A stretch of 35,260 nt of DNA from Flavobacteriaceae bacterium (GCA_947457255.1 CANGUZ010000025.1:1-35260), one strand, 5' to 3'; positions 24,817 through 33,771 are shown, counted from the stretch's first letter. Numbers and translations are program-made. Notes: a model not told the origin generated them from the sequence alone.

Positions 24817-25152
24817 ATGGAAAAACAAAAATTACCTAATGCAACTGTAGTACTTATATTAGGAATTGCATCGATACTAACCTGCTGTTGTTATGGCATT
24901 ATAGGCCTTATATTAGGAATTGTAGCTATTGTATTGGCTAAAAAAGATAGTGCAACATACAATGAAAACCCAGAATTGTATAGTGGCTACGCCAATATAA
25001 AAACTGGTAAAATTTTAGCCATTATTGGAATTGTTTTAAGTTCCATATATTTAATAATTACAATTTATTTTTATACCGTAGTTGGTGAGGAAGGTATGAA
25101 AGATTTTCAACAAAATTTGATTGAAAAGATGAAACAGCAACAAGAACAATAA
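24817..25152 (+). CDS. CCC-motif / DUF4190-like membrane protein
   Basis: 111 residues with two membrane segments. LILGIASILTCCCYGIIGLI (about 13-32) carries the three adjacent cysteines that name the family, and a second hairpin lies at about 66-90. A Gln/Lys-rich helical tail ends the protein (EKMKQQQEQ). Function unknown. It is probably in one transcript with the DUF2752 gene 13 bp upstream. Confidence 0.8.
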   Translation: MEKQKLPNATVVLILGIASILTCCCYGIIGLILGIVAIVLAKKDSATYNENPELYSGYANIKTGKILAIIGIVLSSIYLIITIYFYTVVGEEGMKDFQQNLIEKMKQQQEQ

Positions 25153-25155
25153 ATA

Positions 25156-25196
25156 AAAATACCCCCAAATAATGACTAACTTTTTGGGGGTATTTT
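25156..25196. terminator. Terminator after the CCC-motif gene
   Basis: Perfect 14-bp arms (aaaatacccccaaa and its complement) enclose a 13-nt loop. It also sits 35 bp past the stop of the convergent carboxyltransferase gene and can serve it. Confidence 0.88.
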
Positions 25197-25230
25197 ATAA
25201 GATGGTTTTTTACTAAATATAAATCTCAAC

Positions 25231-26772
25231 CTACAAAGGAATATTGCCATGTTTACGATTAGGCGTTGCCACTACTTTATTCTCTAACATACTAAAGGCT
25301 TTTATCAATTTCTTGCGCGTATCTTTTGGCAAAATAACTTCATCTATAAATCCGCGCTGTGCAGCAGTATACGGATTAGCAAATAAATCAGCATACTCGG
25401 CTTCTTTTTCTAATAATTTAGCTTCATGATCTTCGGCTTCACTAATTTCTTTTTTAAAGATAATTTCAGAAGCTCCTTTGGCTCCCATAACAGCAATTTC
25501 GGCGGTTGGCCAAGCAAAATTCATGTCGGCACCAATATGTTTAGAATTCATTACGTCATAAGCGCCACCATACGCTTTTCGGGTGATAACAGTAACTCTT
25601 GGCACTGTCGCTTCGCTTAAAGCGTATAATAATTTGGCACCATGAACGATGATGCCATTCCATTCTTGATCGGTTCCAGGTAAAAATCCAGGAACATCAA
25701 CCAATACTAATAATGGAATATTAAAACAATCACAAAAACGAGTAAATCGAGCTGCCTTTATCGAACTTTTTACATCCAAACATCCTGCTAAAAACATAGG
25801 GTTATTAGCAATAACACCTATACTCCTTCCAGCAATTCTAGCAAATCCTACGATAATATTTTCGGCGTAAGCTGCATGGATTTCAAAAAAAGATTCTTCA
25901 TCAATAATGCCTTTAACTACTTCATGCATGTCGTAAGGTTTATTGGCATTATCTGGGACAATTTCTGACAGCTGCTCTCTTATTTCATCTCCCAAAACAT
26001 AAGGAACTTTTGGAGTAGTTTCTTTATTATTTTGAGGAATATAACTCAACAATCGCTTGATATCCTCCATACAAGCAACTCCATTTGGAGAGGTTGTATG
26101 AGCAACTCCTGATTTCGTGGAATGCGTAATGGCTCCTCCTAATTCTTCTGAGGTAACCTCCTCATTGGTAACGGTTTTTACCACATTAGGTCCTGTAACA
26201 AACATATAGCTGTTGTTTTCAACCATCATTGTGAAATCGGTCATCGCTGGCGAATAAACTGCTCCTCCTGCACAAGGTCCCATAATTGCTGATATTTGTG
26301 GTATGACTCCACTAGCTTGCACATTTCTATAAAAAATATCAGCATAGCCTCCCAATGAACGTACTCCTTCCTGAATACGAGCTCCTCCTGAATCATTCAA
26401 CCCAATCATTGGAGCTCCCACTTTTAGAGCCATATCCATTACTTTACAAATTTTTTCAGCATGGGTTTCTGATAAAGCACCACCAAAAACGGTAAAGTCT
26501 TGAGCAAAAATATAAACAAACCTTCCATTAATAGTACCGTATCCTGTAATTACACCGTCACCATAATAAATTTCTTTTTCCATGCCAAAATCGGTGGTGC
26601 GGTGCGTGACCAACATTCCAATTTCTTCAAAAGAACCTTCATCCATCAAATATTCAACCCGTTCTCTGGCTGTTAATTTTTTCTTTTCGTGTTGCTTTTC
26701 AATACGCTTTTTACCTCCGCCCAAATGAGCAAGAGCAATTTTATTGTTTAATATTTTTATTTTAGATTCCAT
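25231..26772 (-). CDS. Acyl-CoA carboxylase carboxyltransferase (beta) subunit
   Basis: 513 residues of the propionyl/methylmalonyl-CoA carboxyltransferase family. Transfers CO2 from carboxybiotin to an acyl-CoA. N-terminal crotonase-like half: [19 protein letters not shown], then [20 protein letters not shown] and [14 protein letters not shown]-terminal half: [21 protein letters not shown] and [12 protein letters not shown]. The G-G-A oxyanion region [13 protein letters not shown] is intact. It is the last gene of an operon with biotin carboxylase and biotin carrier. Propionyl-CoA is the likeliest substrate, feeding the methylmalonyl-CoA path, but acetyl-CoA cannot be excluded from sequence. 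Confidence 0.92.
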   Translation of the reverse strand: MESKIKILNNKIALAHLGGGKKRIEKQHEKKKLTARERVEYLMDEGSFEEIGMLVTHRTTDFGMEKEIYYGDGVITGYGTINGRFVYIFAQDFTVFGGALSETHAEKICKVMDMALKVGAPMIGLNDSGGARIQEGVRSLGGYADIFYRNVQASGVIPQISAIMGPCAGGAVYSPAMTDFTMMVENNSYMFVTGPNVVKTVTNEEVTSEELGGAITHSTKSGVAHTTSPNGVACMEDIKRLLSYIPQNNKETTPKVPYVLGDEIREQLSEIVPDNANKPYDMHEVVKGIIDEESFFEIHAAYAENIIVGFARIAGRSIGVIANNPMFLAGCLDVKSSIKAARFTRFCDCFNIPLLVLVDVPGFLPGTDQEWNGIIVHGAKLLYALSEATVPRVTVITRKAYGGAYDVMNSKHIGADMNFAWPTAEIAVMGAKGASEIIFKKEISEAEDHEAKLLEKEAEYADLFANPYTAAQRGFIDEVILPKDTRKKLIKAFSMLENKVVATPNRKHGNIPL

Positions 26773-26923
26773 TTTTTATATTTTTTAAGAAAGAGAGAAG
26801 AGAGAAAGGAAAATAGAATATAGAAAAAAGACTTATCACCGTTTCTGAATTTCGATTTCTATATTGTTTGTACTTTATTATTTTCTCTATATTCGTTATT
26901 CTATTTTCTATATTCTTTGTTCT
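26773..26923. repeat. Simple-sequence gap inside the carboxylase operon
   Basis: This 151-bp spacer is built of A/G-rich units on the left (gaaaatagaatatagaaaaaag, 26809-26830) and roughly complementary T/C-rich units on the right (ttctattttctatattcttt, 26898-26917). The same 'agaaaatagaata' vocabulary appears at 17931-17968. No gene fits. The two sides could form a long imperfect hairpin between the two operon genes. Confidence 0.5.
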
Positions 26924-28366
26924 TTATTGTATTGGTAACCGAACTATTTTTTGATCTTCAAAATACTGTTTCAAAGCGACAAAAGCTGCTATTTGAGCTT
27001 CTTCAGCCATTTGTGTTTTCAATATTTCAGGGGAGTAATATTTCTTGACAAAATTAGTGTCAAATTTTCCTGAACGGAAAGCTTCGTGCTCAAAAACAAA
27101 TTTTCCAAATGGTAATGTGGTCTGTACTCCTTCAACTTTATAATCATCAATTGCTTGTAACATCACCTGTATGGCTTCTTCGCGAGTTTTACCGTAAGTT
27201 ATTAACTTAGACAACATTGGATCGTAATAAATAGGAATATCCATACCTTGCTCAAAGCCATTATCTACTCTTATGCTTTCTCCGTAAGGGATTTGATACA
27301 CATCTAAACGACCAACACTTGGTAAAAAATCATTCATAGGATCTTCTGCATATACTCGTAACTCCATGGCATGACCATTAATATTTAGATCTTCTTGTTT
27401 AAAAGGCAATGCTTCGCCACGAGCTACTCTAATTTGAAGTTCAACCAAATCGACACCAGTAATCAATTCTGAAACGGGATGTTCTACTTGCAGACGGGTA
27501 TTCATTTCAAGAAAATAAAAATTGTCATTCTCGTCATATAAAAATTCTACTGTACCAGCTCCTAAATAATCACAAGATTTAGCCACCATTACAGCTGCTT
27601 CTCCCATTTTTTTTCGAATTTCAGGAGTCAATACTGATGAAGGAGCTTCTTCAACTACTTTTTGATGACGACGCTGAATACTACATTCTCTTTCAAACAA
27701 ATACAGAACATTTCCATGACTATCGGCAATAATTTGAATTTCGATATGCCTAGAGGAAGCCACATATTTTTCAATAAAAACCGATCCATCGCCAAAAGCG
27801 GCAACAGCTTCGCTAATCGCTCTATTCATTTGGGAAACAAAATCCTGTTCCTTTTCTACTACTCGCATTCCTTTTCCACCACCACCAGCAGAGGCTTTTA
27901 TTAAAATTGGAAATCCAATTGAAGTTGCAGTTCTTTTAGCTTCGTCAATATCTATAATGGCATGATCTACTCCAGGAACCATGGGTATATTATAATGGCT
28001 CACCGCTTCCTTGGCGGCCAATTTGCTACCCATGATTTCGATAGCTTTTGATTTTGGACCTATGAAAATAATGTTATTCCTTTCAGCTTCCTCAGCAAAT
28101 TCTGAGTTTTCACTCAAAAATCCGTAACCTGGATGGATTGCATCGACATTCAACGCTTTAGCTACTTCAATAATTTTGCTTCCTAATAAATAGGATTGAC
28201 TTGAAGGTGCCTCGCCTATACAAACGGCTTCATCAGCAAACTTTACATGAAGTGCATTTCTATCGGCAGTAGAATAAACAGCTACTGTTTTTATACCCAT
28301 TTTTTGGGCGGTTTTCATTACTCTAATGGCAATTTCACCTCTATTGGCAACTAATATCTTCTTCAT
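26924..28366 (-). CDS. Biotin carboxylase subunit of acyl-CoA carboxylase
   Basis: 480 residues from MKKILVANRGEIAIRVMKTA. ATP-grasp enzyme that carboxylates the biotin of the carrier protein using bicarbonate and ATP. Motifs: HPGYGFLSEN, glycine-rich ATP loop KASAGGGGKGMRVV, ERECSIQRRHQKVVEEAPS, and the metal/catalytic FLEMNTRLQVEHPVSE. The C-terminal about 30 residues (KQYFEDQKIVRLPIQ) extend past the standard AccC core. The start lies 1 bp from the stop of the carrier gene, so the two are coupled. It is closest in layout to the alpha subunit of propionyl-CoA carboxylase, with the carrier domain as a separate gene. Confidence 0.93.
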   Translation of the reverse strand: MKKILVANRGEIAIRVMKTAQKMGIKTVAVYSTADRNALHVKFADEAVCIGEAPSSQSYLLGSKIIEVAKALNVDAIHPGYGFLSENSEFAEEAERNNIIFIGPKSKAIEIMGSKLAAKEAVSHYNIPMVPGVDHAIIDIDEAKRTATSIGFPILIKASAGGGGKGMRVVEKEQDFVSQMNRAISEAVAAFGDGSVFIEKYVASSRHIEIQIIADSHGNVLYLFERECSIQRRHQKVVEEAPSSVLTPEIRKKMGEAAVMVAKSCDYLGAGTVEFLYDENDNFYFLEMNTRLQVEHPVSELITGVDLVELQIRVARGEALPFKQEDLNINGHAMELRVYAEDPMNDFLPSVGRLDVYQIPYGESIRVDNGFEQGMDIPIYYDPMLSKLITYGKTREEAIQVMLQAIDDYKVEGVQTTLPFGKFVFEHEAFRSGKFDTNFVKKYYSPEILKTQMAEEAQIAAFVALKQYFEDQKIVRLPIQ

Positions 28367-28367
28367 A

Positions 28368-28853
28368 CTATTCAAATTCAATTAATAATTGCCCTTTTAC
28401 GACTGCATCACCAGTTTGAACGGTAATCGATTTGATAACTCCTTCTCTTGGAGAAAGAAAACTATTTTCCATTTTCATGGCTCCTAAAATTAAAAGGTTA
28501 TCATTTTCATTAACCGATTGACCTACAGACACAAAAATTTCAAGAATTAAGCCAGGCATTGGTGCTTTAATTGCGTTTACTTTTTTTGTAGCGCTTATAT
28601 CAAAACCCATAGCGGAAATGAGTTGATCTAATTGGTTAGAAATTGCAACGGTGTAAGTATTGTTATTTACTTTTACGGTATAGCTTTTATGATTAAAATC
28701 AGCAGCTACAATTTCTACCTGAAAAGGTTTATTCTGATTTAAAATGTGGAATTGATTTTTTTCAACTGAAACCGAATCCAATTGAGAAATACTTTCATTA
28801 TCAAAATCGAATTGAAATGTATTATTTACATTTACTTTAAAGACTTCACTCAT
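28368..28853 (-). CDS. Biotin carboxyl carrier protein
   Basis: 161 residues. The C-terminal biotinyl domain (about 93-161) has KAPMPGLILEIFVSVGQSV and the biotinylation site GAMKMENS with K127. The N-terminal about 85 residues form a beta-rich domain with two repeated motifs (SYTVKVNNNTYTVAI), perhaps the part that docks to the carboxyltransferase, as in propionyl-CoA carboxylase. It is the first gene of the operon; the biotin carboxylase gene starts 1 bp after its stop. bshC starts divergently about 130 bp away. Confidence 0.92.
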   Translation of the reverse strand: MSEVFKVNVNNTFQFDFDNESISQLDSVSVEKNQFHILNQNKPFQVEIVAADFNHKSYTVKVNNNTYTVAISNQLDQLISAMGFDISATKKVNAIKAPMPGLILEIFVSVGQSVNENDNLLILGAMKMENSFLSPREGVIKSITVQTGDAVVKGQLLIEFE

Positions 28854-28986
28854 ACGTTTTGGTTTTAGCTTGGTATAAATTTATCTAAAAAAAATGAAAT
28901 GGAATAATTTATTACTCCTTTGTTAACCAAAAAATCATAAATTTACTTTTTGTTACTTTTACAAAAAAATTAAGCTTAATAAAATC

Positions 28987-30576
28987 ATGCCAACCGACTG
29001 TATTTCGTATCAAAAATCTGGATATTTTACCGATTTAATTATTGATTATTTAAATCAAAAGCCAAATTTGCAGTCTTTGTACAATCGTTTTCCAAAACTT
29101 GAAAATTTTGAATCCCAAGTTGAAGAAAAACAAGCTAATTTTAATAATAGTCATCGGAAAATTCTAGTTACTGTTTTAAAACAACAATACGAGACTGTAG
29201 CTGTTTCAAAATTGACGGAGCAAAATATCGAGCTTTTGTCAAATTCAGATTCTTTTACGGTTACTACAGGTCATCAACTGAATTTATTTACAGGACCGTT
29301 GTATTTTTTATATAAAATTATATCTACAATAAATTTAACAAAAGAATTAAAATCAAAATATCCCAATTCCAATTTTGTTCCTATATATTGGATGGCTACT
29401 GAAGACCATGATTTTGAAGAAATTAATTATTTTACCTTTAAAGGAAAAAAATTTAGATGGAATAAAGAAAGTACTGGACCTGTTGGTCGACTATCAACTG
29501 AGGGTTTAGATGAAGTTTTTGACGTTTTTGCTAAAGAAATAGGAAGCAGTACAAATGCCAATGCCATAAAAAAATTGTTCAGAGAATCGTATCTAAATCA
29601 CAGTACATTAGCAGATGCAACACGATTTTTAGCCAATGCTCTTTTTGGCGAATGGGGTTTGGTTATTCTAGACGGGGACCATCATAAATTAAAAAAAATG
29701 TTTATTCCTTATATAAAAGAGGAATTAATACACCAAAAATCAAATACAGCAGTTCTTGAAACTATTTCAAAATTAAAAGACTACCCCATTCAAGTAAATC
29801 CTAGACCTATTAATCTATTTTACATTAATGATACGCTAAGGGAACGAATTGTATTTGAAAACGGAGTTTACAAAATAAACAATACTCAAATTCAATTTTC
29901 TGAAACCGAAATTCTAGCTGAATTAGAAAATAACCCTGAAAATTTTAGTCCAAATGTCATTTTACGTACTTTATATCAAGAAGTCATTTTGCCAAATTTA
30001 TGCTACATTGGTGGAGGCGGAGAAATTGGCTATTGGCTAGAATTAAAAAAGCTGTTTGAAGCTTCAAAAGTTACTTTCCCAATACTTCTATTGCGAAATT
30101 CAGCACTAGTAGTAACCGAAAAACAAGCCAAAAAAGCAGACAAACTTTCCCTGTCATGGCAAGATTTATTTTCGAAACAAGTTGACTTATTAAACGAAAA
30201 AACAAAACAAATTTCAGCATTCCCTATTGATTTTTCCTTACAAAAAGAACTGTTGAAAAAGCAATTTTCATATTTTGAAAACATTGCTAATCAAACGGAT
30301 AAATCCTTTATTGGAGCCGTGAAAGCGCAAGAAGTCAAACAAATAAAAGGGATAGAAAATCTTGAAAAACGTTTGTTGAAAGCCCAAAAACGAAAATATA
30401 CTGAAACTTTAGAACGTATTACTGATTTGCAAAACGAATTGTTTCCTAACAGAAGTTTACAAGAACGGCAAAACAATTTTTCTGAATTTTATTTAGAGAA
30501 TGGTGGAAGTTTAATAGAAAAATTACTTTCAGAATTGAAACCTTTAGAAAATAAGTTTAATGTAATTATTTTATGA
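28987..30576 (+). CDS. bshC: Bacillithiol biosynthesis cysteine-adding enzyme
   Basis: 529 residues. Adds cysteine to GlcN-malate in the last step of bacillithiol synthesis, a low-molecular-weight thiol used by Firmicutes and many Bacteroidota. Family markers: VTTGHQLNLFTGPLYFLYK (about 95-113), YWMATEDHDFEEINYF, WGLVILDGDH, and CYIGGGGEIGYWLELK. A helical C-terminal part with a coiled coil (about 440-490) is typical. The usual length is 520-540. bshA and bshB are not in this window. It is transcribed divergently from the carboxylase operon. Confidence 0.94.
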   Translation: MPTDCISYQKSGYFTDLIIDYLNQKPNLQSLYNRFPKLENFESQVEEKQANFNNSHRKILVTVLKQQYETVAVSKLTEQNIELLSNSDSFTVTTGHQLNLFTGPLYFLYKIISTINLTKELKSKYPNSNFVPIYWMATEDHDFEEINYFTFKGKKFRWNKESTGPVGRLSTEGLDEVFDVFAKEIGSSTNANAIKKLFRESYLNHSTLADATRFLANALFGEWGLVILDGDHHKLKKMFIPYIKEELIHQKSNTAVLETISKLKDYPIQVNPRPINLFYINDTLRERIVFENGVYKINNTQIQFSETEILAELENNPENFSPNVILRTLYQEVILPNLCYIGGGGEIGYWLELKKLFEASKVTFPILLLRNSALVVTEKQAKKADKLSLSWQDLFSKQVDLLNEKTKQISAFPIDFSLQKELLKKQFSYFENIANQTDKSFIGAVKAQEVKQIKGIENLEKRLLKAQKRKYTETLERITDLQNELFPNRSLQERQNNFSEFYLENGGSLIEKLLSELKPLENKFNVIIL

Positions 30577-30728
30577 TTTCCTAAAGTTGCTTGTAAATAT
30601 AAAATAAACTCAAAAAAAATCTTATTAACACGCAAACGTTTTCGTTTCTTTTTTTATACTTTGTTTTAACTATTTGTAATATAATTTTGATTACTTTTAT
30701 ACAATATTAATTTAAACACAAAAATATT

Positions 30729-31919
30729 ATGAAAAAAAGAGTACTCTTATTGATTATGTGCGTTTTTGCAATTACAGCTAGCGCTCAAATTAATTCTGTA
30801 GCTATTGTAGGCGAAGCTGTTGGTGGATGGCCTACTGGAGCGGCTGGCGAAATTGATGCAAATCAATTAGTTAAAATCGATGCTGACAACTGGGAGCTTA
30901 AAGATTTAACTATTACAGCTGGTAAATGTAAATTCCGTGCTAACAACGCTTGGGGTGGTGCTGGAGGAGAATGGGCAGGAGCTTTCCCTACTGCTACCGG
31001 TACAAGTGCAGGAGACATAACTGTTCCCGTTGCAGGAGTCTATACCGTAACTTTAAATACAGCGACTAATGTATATAACTTCGTTTCGGCAGCACCAATT
31101 CCTGTAGTTAAACTAGTAGGTACAGCTGTTGATGGTGGTACTGTTAGCGTTCCTGCAACAGGCGCAAGTACTTTTCAAATTACTGTTACTCTTTTAGACG
31201 GTAATGCGCAATTTGACGTAGATGGCGTTTTAGTTTCTGACAGTGCTTTCCCTTCAGGAGCTGCATTTGAGGGTGGATCTGCTATTCCTATTTCTGCTGG
31301 TGAATGGCTTATAAAATTCAACACTGAAACTTTTGAATATAGTTTTGAGGCTCCACCTGCTCCCATTGTTGGTATTACAGGTGCTGCTGGTCCAGGTTGG
31401 GGCAATGATTACGAGTTTACAACAACTGACGGAATCAACTATACTTTATTAGGAGGTGTATTTGTTGAAGGCGGTATGTTATTTAGATTAAACAAAAATT
31501 ATGATGTTAAATTTGGGGGAGAAGCTGACGGATTAGACATTTTTGCATCACCATCAGGAATATTATCAGAAGGTGGAAAAGATATAATTATTGCAGCAGC
31601 TTCTGCAGGTACTTATGATATTACTTTTAACAGACTAACAAAAGAGTACACAACTGCGTTATCTTTATCTACAAAAGGATTTAGTACTGCTAACTTTAAA
31701 GTATCTCCTAACCCAACAACTAACAACTGGAACTTTACTACTGCAAATGACAGAATAGAGTCTATTCAGATTTTAGATGTTCTAGGTAAAAACGTAATGA
31801 GTATTTCTCCTAGAAGCAATACAGCAAATGTTGATGCTTCTTCTTTAACAAGAGGAATCTATTTTGCTAAAGTGGCTACTGCTAAAGCGACTCAAACCTT
31901 AAAATTGATGAAAAACTAA
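30729..31919 (+). CDS. SusE/SusF-like repeat protein with T9SS signal
   Basis: 396 residues. Signal peptide 1-19 (ITASA-QI). Three beta-rich repeats resembling SusE/SusF starch-binding modules lie at about 21-118, 126-208 and 212-315, each opening with V-x-I/L-V-G and closing with a Y-T/D-V/I-T-L/F-N...Y strand pair. Repeats 1 and 3 keep a W near the start (GGWPTG, GPGWGN); repeat 2 has lost it (DGGTVS). A T9SS type A sorting domain ends the protein (VSPNPTTNNWNF ... RGIYFAKV, ending TLKLMKN). Probable surface or secreted glycan-binding protein. Unlike true SusE/F it is not a lipoprotein and has no SusC/D neighbours. It is preceded by a TACTTTTA sequence at 30692-30699, a weak -7 candidate. 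Confidence 0.8.
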   Translation: MKKRVLLLIMCVFAITASAQINSVAIVGEAVGGWPTGAAGEIDANQLVKIDADNWELKDLTITAGKCKFRANNAWGGAGGEWAGAFPTATGTSAGDITVPVAGVYTVTLNTATNVYNFVSAAPIPVVKLVGTAVDGGTVSVPATGASTFQITVTLLDGNAQFDVDGVLVSDSAFPSGAAFEGGSAIPISAGEWLIKFNTETFEYSFEAPPAPIVGITGAAGPGWGNDYEFTTTDGINYTLLGGVFVEGGMLFRLNKNYDVKFGGEADGLDIFASPSGILSEGGKDIIIAAASAGTYDITFNRLTKEYTTALSLSTKGFSTANFKVSPNPTTNNWNFTTANDRIESIQILDVLGKNVMSISPRSNTANVDASSLTRGIYFAKVATAKATQTLKLMKN

Positions 31920-31942
31920 GAAATTAGTTTTTTAAAAATAGG

Positions 31943-31978
31943 AATCCCTTACTAGAAATAGTAGGGGATTTTTTTTGG
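31943..31978 (+). terminator. Terminator after the SusE/F-like gene
   Basis: 12-bp arms (aatcccttacta / tagtaggggatt, one wobble pair) with a 4-nt loop are followed by a run of T. Confidence 0.85.
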
Positions 31979-32058
31979 AAAATATTTGTAACTTAATGTC
32001 TATAGATTTCGACTTACATTAATAAAATTTGCTATGTTGAAAATAAAAAATTAAACCG

Positions 32059-32103
32059 CAGATTCGCAGATTTATACTGTTGCATACAAATGAAAAATCT
32101 GCG
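32059..32103. repeat. Short stem-loop repeat before the nested element
   Basis: The arms cgcagattt (32065-32073) and aaatctgcg (32095-32103) form a 9-bp stem. The wording 'cagattcgcagattt ... aaaatctgcgtca' is related to the stem-loop element at 11460-11510. It abuts the nested inverted-repeat element that starts at 32108. Confidence 0.5.
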
Positions 32104-32107
32104 TCAG

Positions 32108-32232
32108 TTCGAGTATCCCGATTTTTCATCGGGATGTATCGAGAACCCTATCATTTTAAGCTTCTCGATACTCCCGAAAGCTTTCGGGATTAGCTAGTAA
32201 AGCTATCGCATTACTAGTCAAAAATACTCGAA
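32108..32232. repeat. Nested inverted-repeat element (REPIN-like) upstream of ndk
   Basis: Outer ends are a perfect 9-bp inverted repeat: ttcgagtat (32108-32116) and atactcgaa (32224-32232). Inside are the hairpin atcccgat/atcgggat (32115-32122, 32128-32135); an inverted pair tatcgagaa/ttctcgata (32137-32145, 32162-32170); the 18-bp palindrome tcccgaaagctttcggga (32172-32189); and ctagtaa/ttactag (32194-32200, 32211-32217). No gene lies in the 31920-32301 gap; it holds a terminator, these repeats and the ndk promoter. Confidence 0.7.
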
Positions 32233-32269
32233 GAGACGGAATATTTTTTATTAATCGATGAATAAACAC

Positions 32270-32277
32270 TACCTTTG
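32270..32277 (+). promoter_or_regulatory. -7 promoter element of ndk
   Basis: The sequence tacctttg is an exact TAnnTTTG match, 24 bp before the ndk ATG. Confidence 0.6.
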
Positions 32278-32301
32278 CACCCAAATTAAAAAAAGATACA
32301 A

Positions 32302-32721
32302 ATGGCTACGAATAGAACATTTACAATGATTAAACCTGATGCTGTAGAAAACGGACACATCGGAGGAATTTTAAATATGATTACTGAAGCTGGTTTTAAA
32401 ATCATTGCTTTAAAATTAACTCAACTTACTGTTGCTGACGCAAAGGCTTTTTATGAAGTACATGCTGCTAGACCTTTTTACGGAGAATTAGTAGCCTTTA
32501 TGTCAAGAGGACCAATTGTTGCTGCAATCTTAGAAAAAGAAAATGCCATTGCTGATTTCAGAACTTTAATTGGTGCTACCAATCCTGCTGATGCAGCCGA
32601 AGGAACTATCCGTAAAAAATATGCCACTTCTATGGGCGAAAATGCTGTTCACGGATCTGATAGCGATGAAAATGCTGCAATTGAAGGTGCTTTTCATTTT
32701 GCAGGAAGAGAGCAGTTTTAA
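32302..32721 (+). CDS. ndk: Nucleoside diphosphate kinase
   Basis: 139 residues. Balances NTP and dNTP pools by moving the gamma phosphate through a phosphohistidine. The opening [20 protein letters not shown] and the active site [12 protein letters not shown] with H117 are standard, as is the length. It is monocistronic: exact -7 element upstream and a hairpin terminator downstream. Confidence 0.96.
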   Translation: MATNRTFTMIKPDAVENGHIGGILNMITEAGFKIIALKLTQLTVADAKAFYEVHAARPFYGELVAFMSRGPIVAAILEKENAIADFRTLIGATNPADAAEGTIRKKYATSMGENAVHGSDSDENAAIEGAFHFAGREQF

Positions 32722-32774
32722 TTGCAGATTGTAGATTAGCGATTTCTGATTTTAGATTTAAAATCGTAAAATAT

Positions 32775-32826
32775 AAAAATCCCGTTTCTCCCGAACCGTC
32801 GGTATGAAATGGGATTTTTTTTTATA
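32775..32826 (+). terminator. Terminator after ndk
   Basis: Arms aaaaatcccgtttc and gaaatgggattttt (one G-T pair) enclose a loop that itself contains ccga...tcgg. A T-tract follows. Confidence 0.8.
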
Positions 32827-32853
32827 TTTTTACTAATCAAGCGACAGCTATTC

Positions 32854-32914
32854 ACTTCTAACTTCTAACTTCTAACTTCTAACCTCTAACCTCCAACTTC
32901 TAACTTCTAACTTC
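32854..32914. repeat. 7-bp tandem repeat, unit acttcta
   Basis: Eight full units and a partial one: four acttcta, then the variants acctcta and acctcca, then two acttcta and acttc. It ends 4 bp before the DUF721 stop codon. The same unit in opposite orientation is at 34756-34786. Confidence 0.85.
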
Positions 32915-32918
32915 ATTT

Positions 32919-33215
32919 CTATCTTAAAACAATCGCAGTAATAATATCACGTCGCAATTCATCATTAATCATTTTGATAATTTTGTCTTTCCCGTAACTT
33001 AATTCTTCTCGCAAAACTGCAGAGGTCAATTCCACATACAACGTGCTTCCTTTTAACATTATATTTTTAGTATAGCTATTGACTCCGTTTCCCATTAAAG
33101 CAACCCATGCTTCTTTTACTGAAATCTGATCCATTCCGGGTTGTAATTTATTAACTTGAATAATTTCTTTCAAGACATCACCAATAGAACTTTCGTTATT
33201 TAGCCGTTTTGCCAT
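32919..33215 (-). CDS. DUF721 (DciA-like) domain protein
   Basis: 98 residues. The DUF721 core shows VKEAWVALMGNGVNSYTKNI then GSTLYVELTSAVLREELSY. Related DciA proteins help load the replicative helicase in bacteria lacking DnaC; the short form in Bacteroidota is less studied, so the role here is tentative. Its start lies inside the end of the upstream lipoprotein gene (20-bp overlap), which indicates one transcript and coupled translation. Confidence 0.8.
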   Translation of the reverse strand: MAKRLNNESSIGDVLKEIIQVNKLQPGMDQISVKEAWVALMGNGVNSYTKNIMLKGSTLYVELTSAVLREELSYGKDKIIKMINDELRRDIITAIVLR

Positions 33216-33639
33216 CTGGAGTAGTTACATTAATTGCGCCTGTTTTTTTATAATGATATTCGTTTTTAACATCGTTAATTAAAACCAATTTCTCATCTGA
33301 AATTGAATACATCTCCTCTTTCCATTTCGTTAAAAAAGTACTGTAATGAATGATGAACTTTTCATTTTCTTCAGAGATTGTTATTTTTTCAGCATCATCG
33401 TTTACTAAAAAAGAACCATCTAATTGCGGTGTCACTTTTTTGCGAAAACCTGTATTGTTTGTTACAGAAAAATAATCAAAGGTTTGGTTTACGGAATACT
33501 CTTTTTCAGTACCGTCTGGAAAAACCACTTTTTCAATTTCCCAATAACCATTAATTTTAGGAATATCTGCAGCAGTCACTTTTTTATGGCATGCCGAAGT
33601 AAATATGAGAACTAATGCAATAAGGACAATTTTTTTCAT
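33196..33639 (-). CDS. Lipocalin-like lipoprotein of unknown function
   Basis: 147 residues. Signal peptide with lipobox MKKIVLIALVLIFTSAC, lipidated Cys at 17. The mature part starts with a lipocalin-like INGYWEIEKVVFPDGTEKEY (about 29-48) and runs through beta strands (FIIHYSTFLTKWKEEMYSI). Similar flavobacterial proteins are named only as lipoproteins or lipocalin-like. It overlaps the downstream DUF721 gene by 20 bp. Confidence 0.75.
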   Translation of the reverse strand: MKKIVLIALVLIFTSACHKKVTAADIPKINGYWEIEKVVFPDGTEKEYSVNQTFDYFSVTNNTGFRKKVTPQLDGSFLVNDDAEKITISEENEKFIIHYSTFLTKWKEEMYSISDEKLVLINDVKNEYHYKKTGAINVTTPDGKTAK

Positions 33640-33771
33640 TTTTAAATTTTACAAATTATCAATTCAAATAGTTTTAAAATATAATATATTTTAACTCTAG
33701 TAACATTAAGTTCCTTTAAGATAAGAAAATTTTATTATCGTGCTATTTTCTTCCAATATCGTTTGAGAATA

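Noticed and set aside
32108..32232. Insertion sequence
   Set aside because: There is no transposase gene and the unit is only 125 bp; at most it is a non-autonomous repeat.
32854..32914. Possible CRISPR-like array
   Set aside because: The unit is 7 bp with no spacers and no cas genes; it is a simple tandem repeat.
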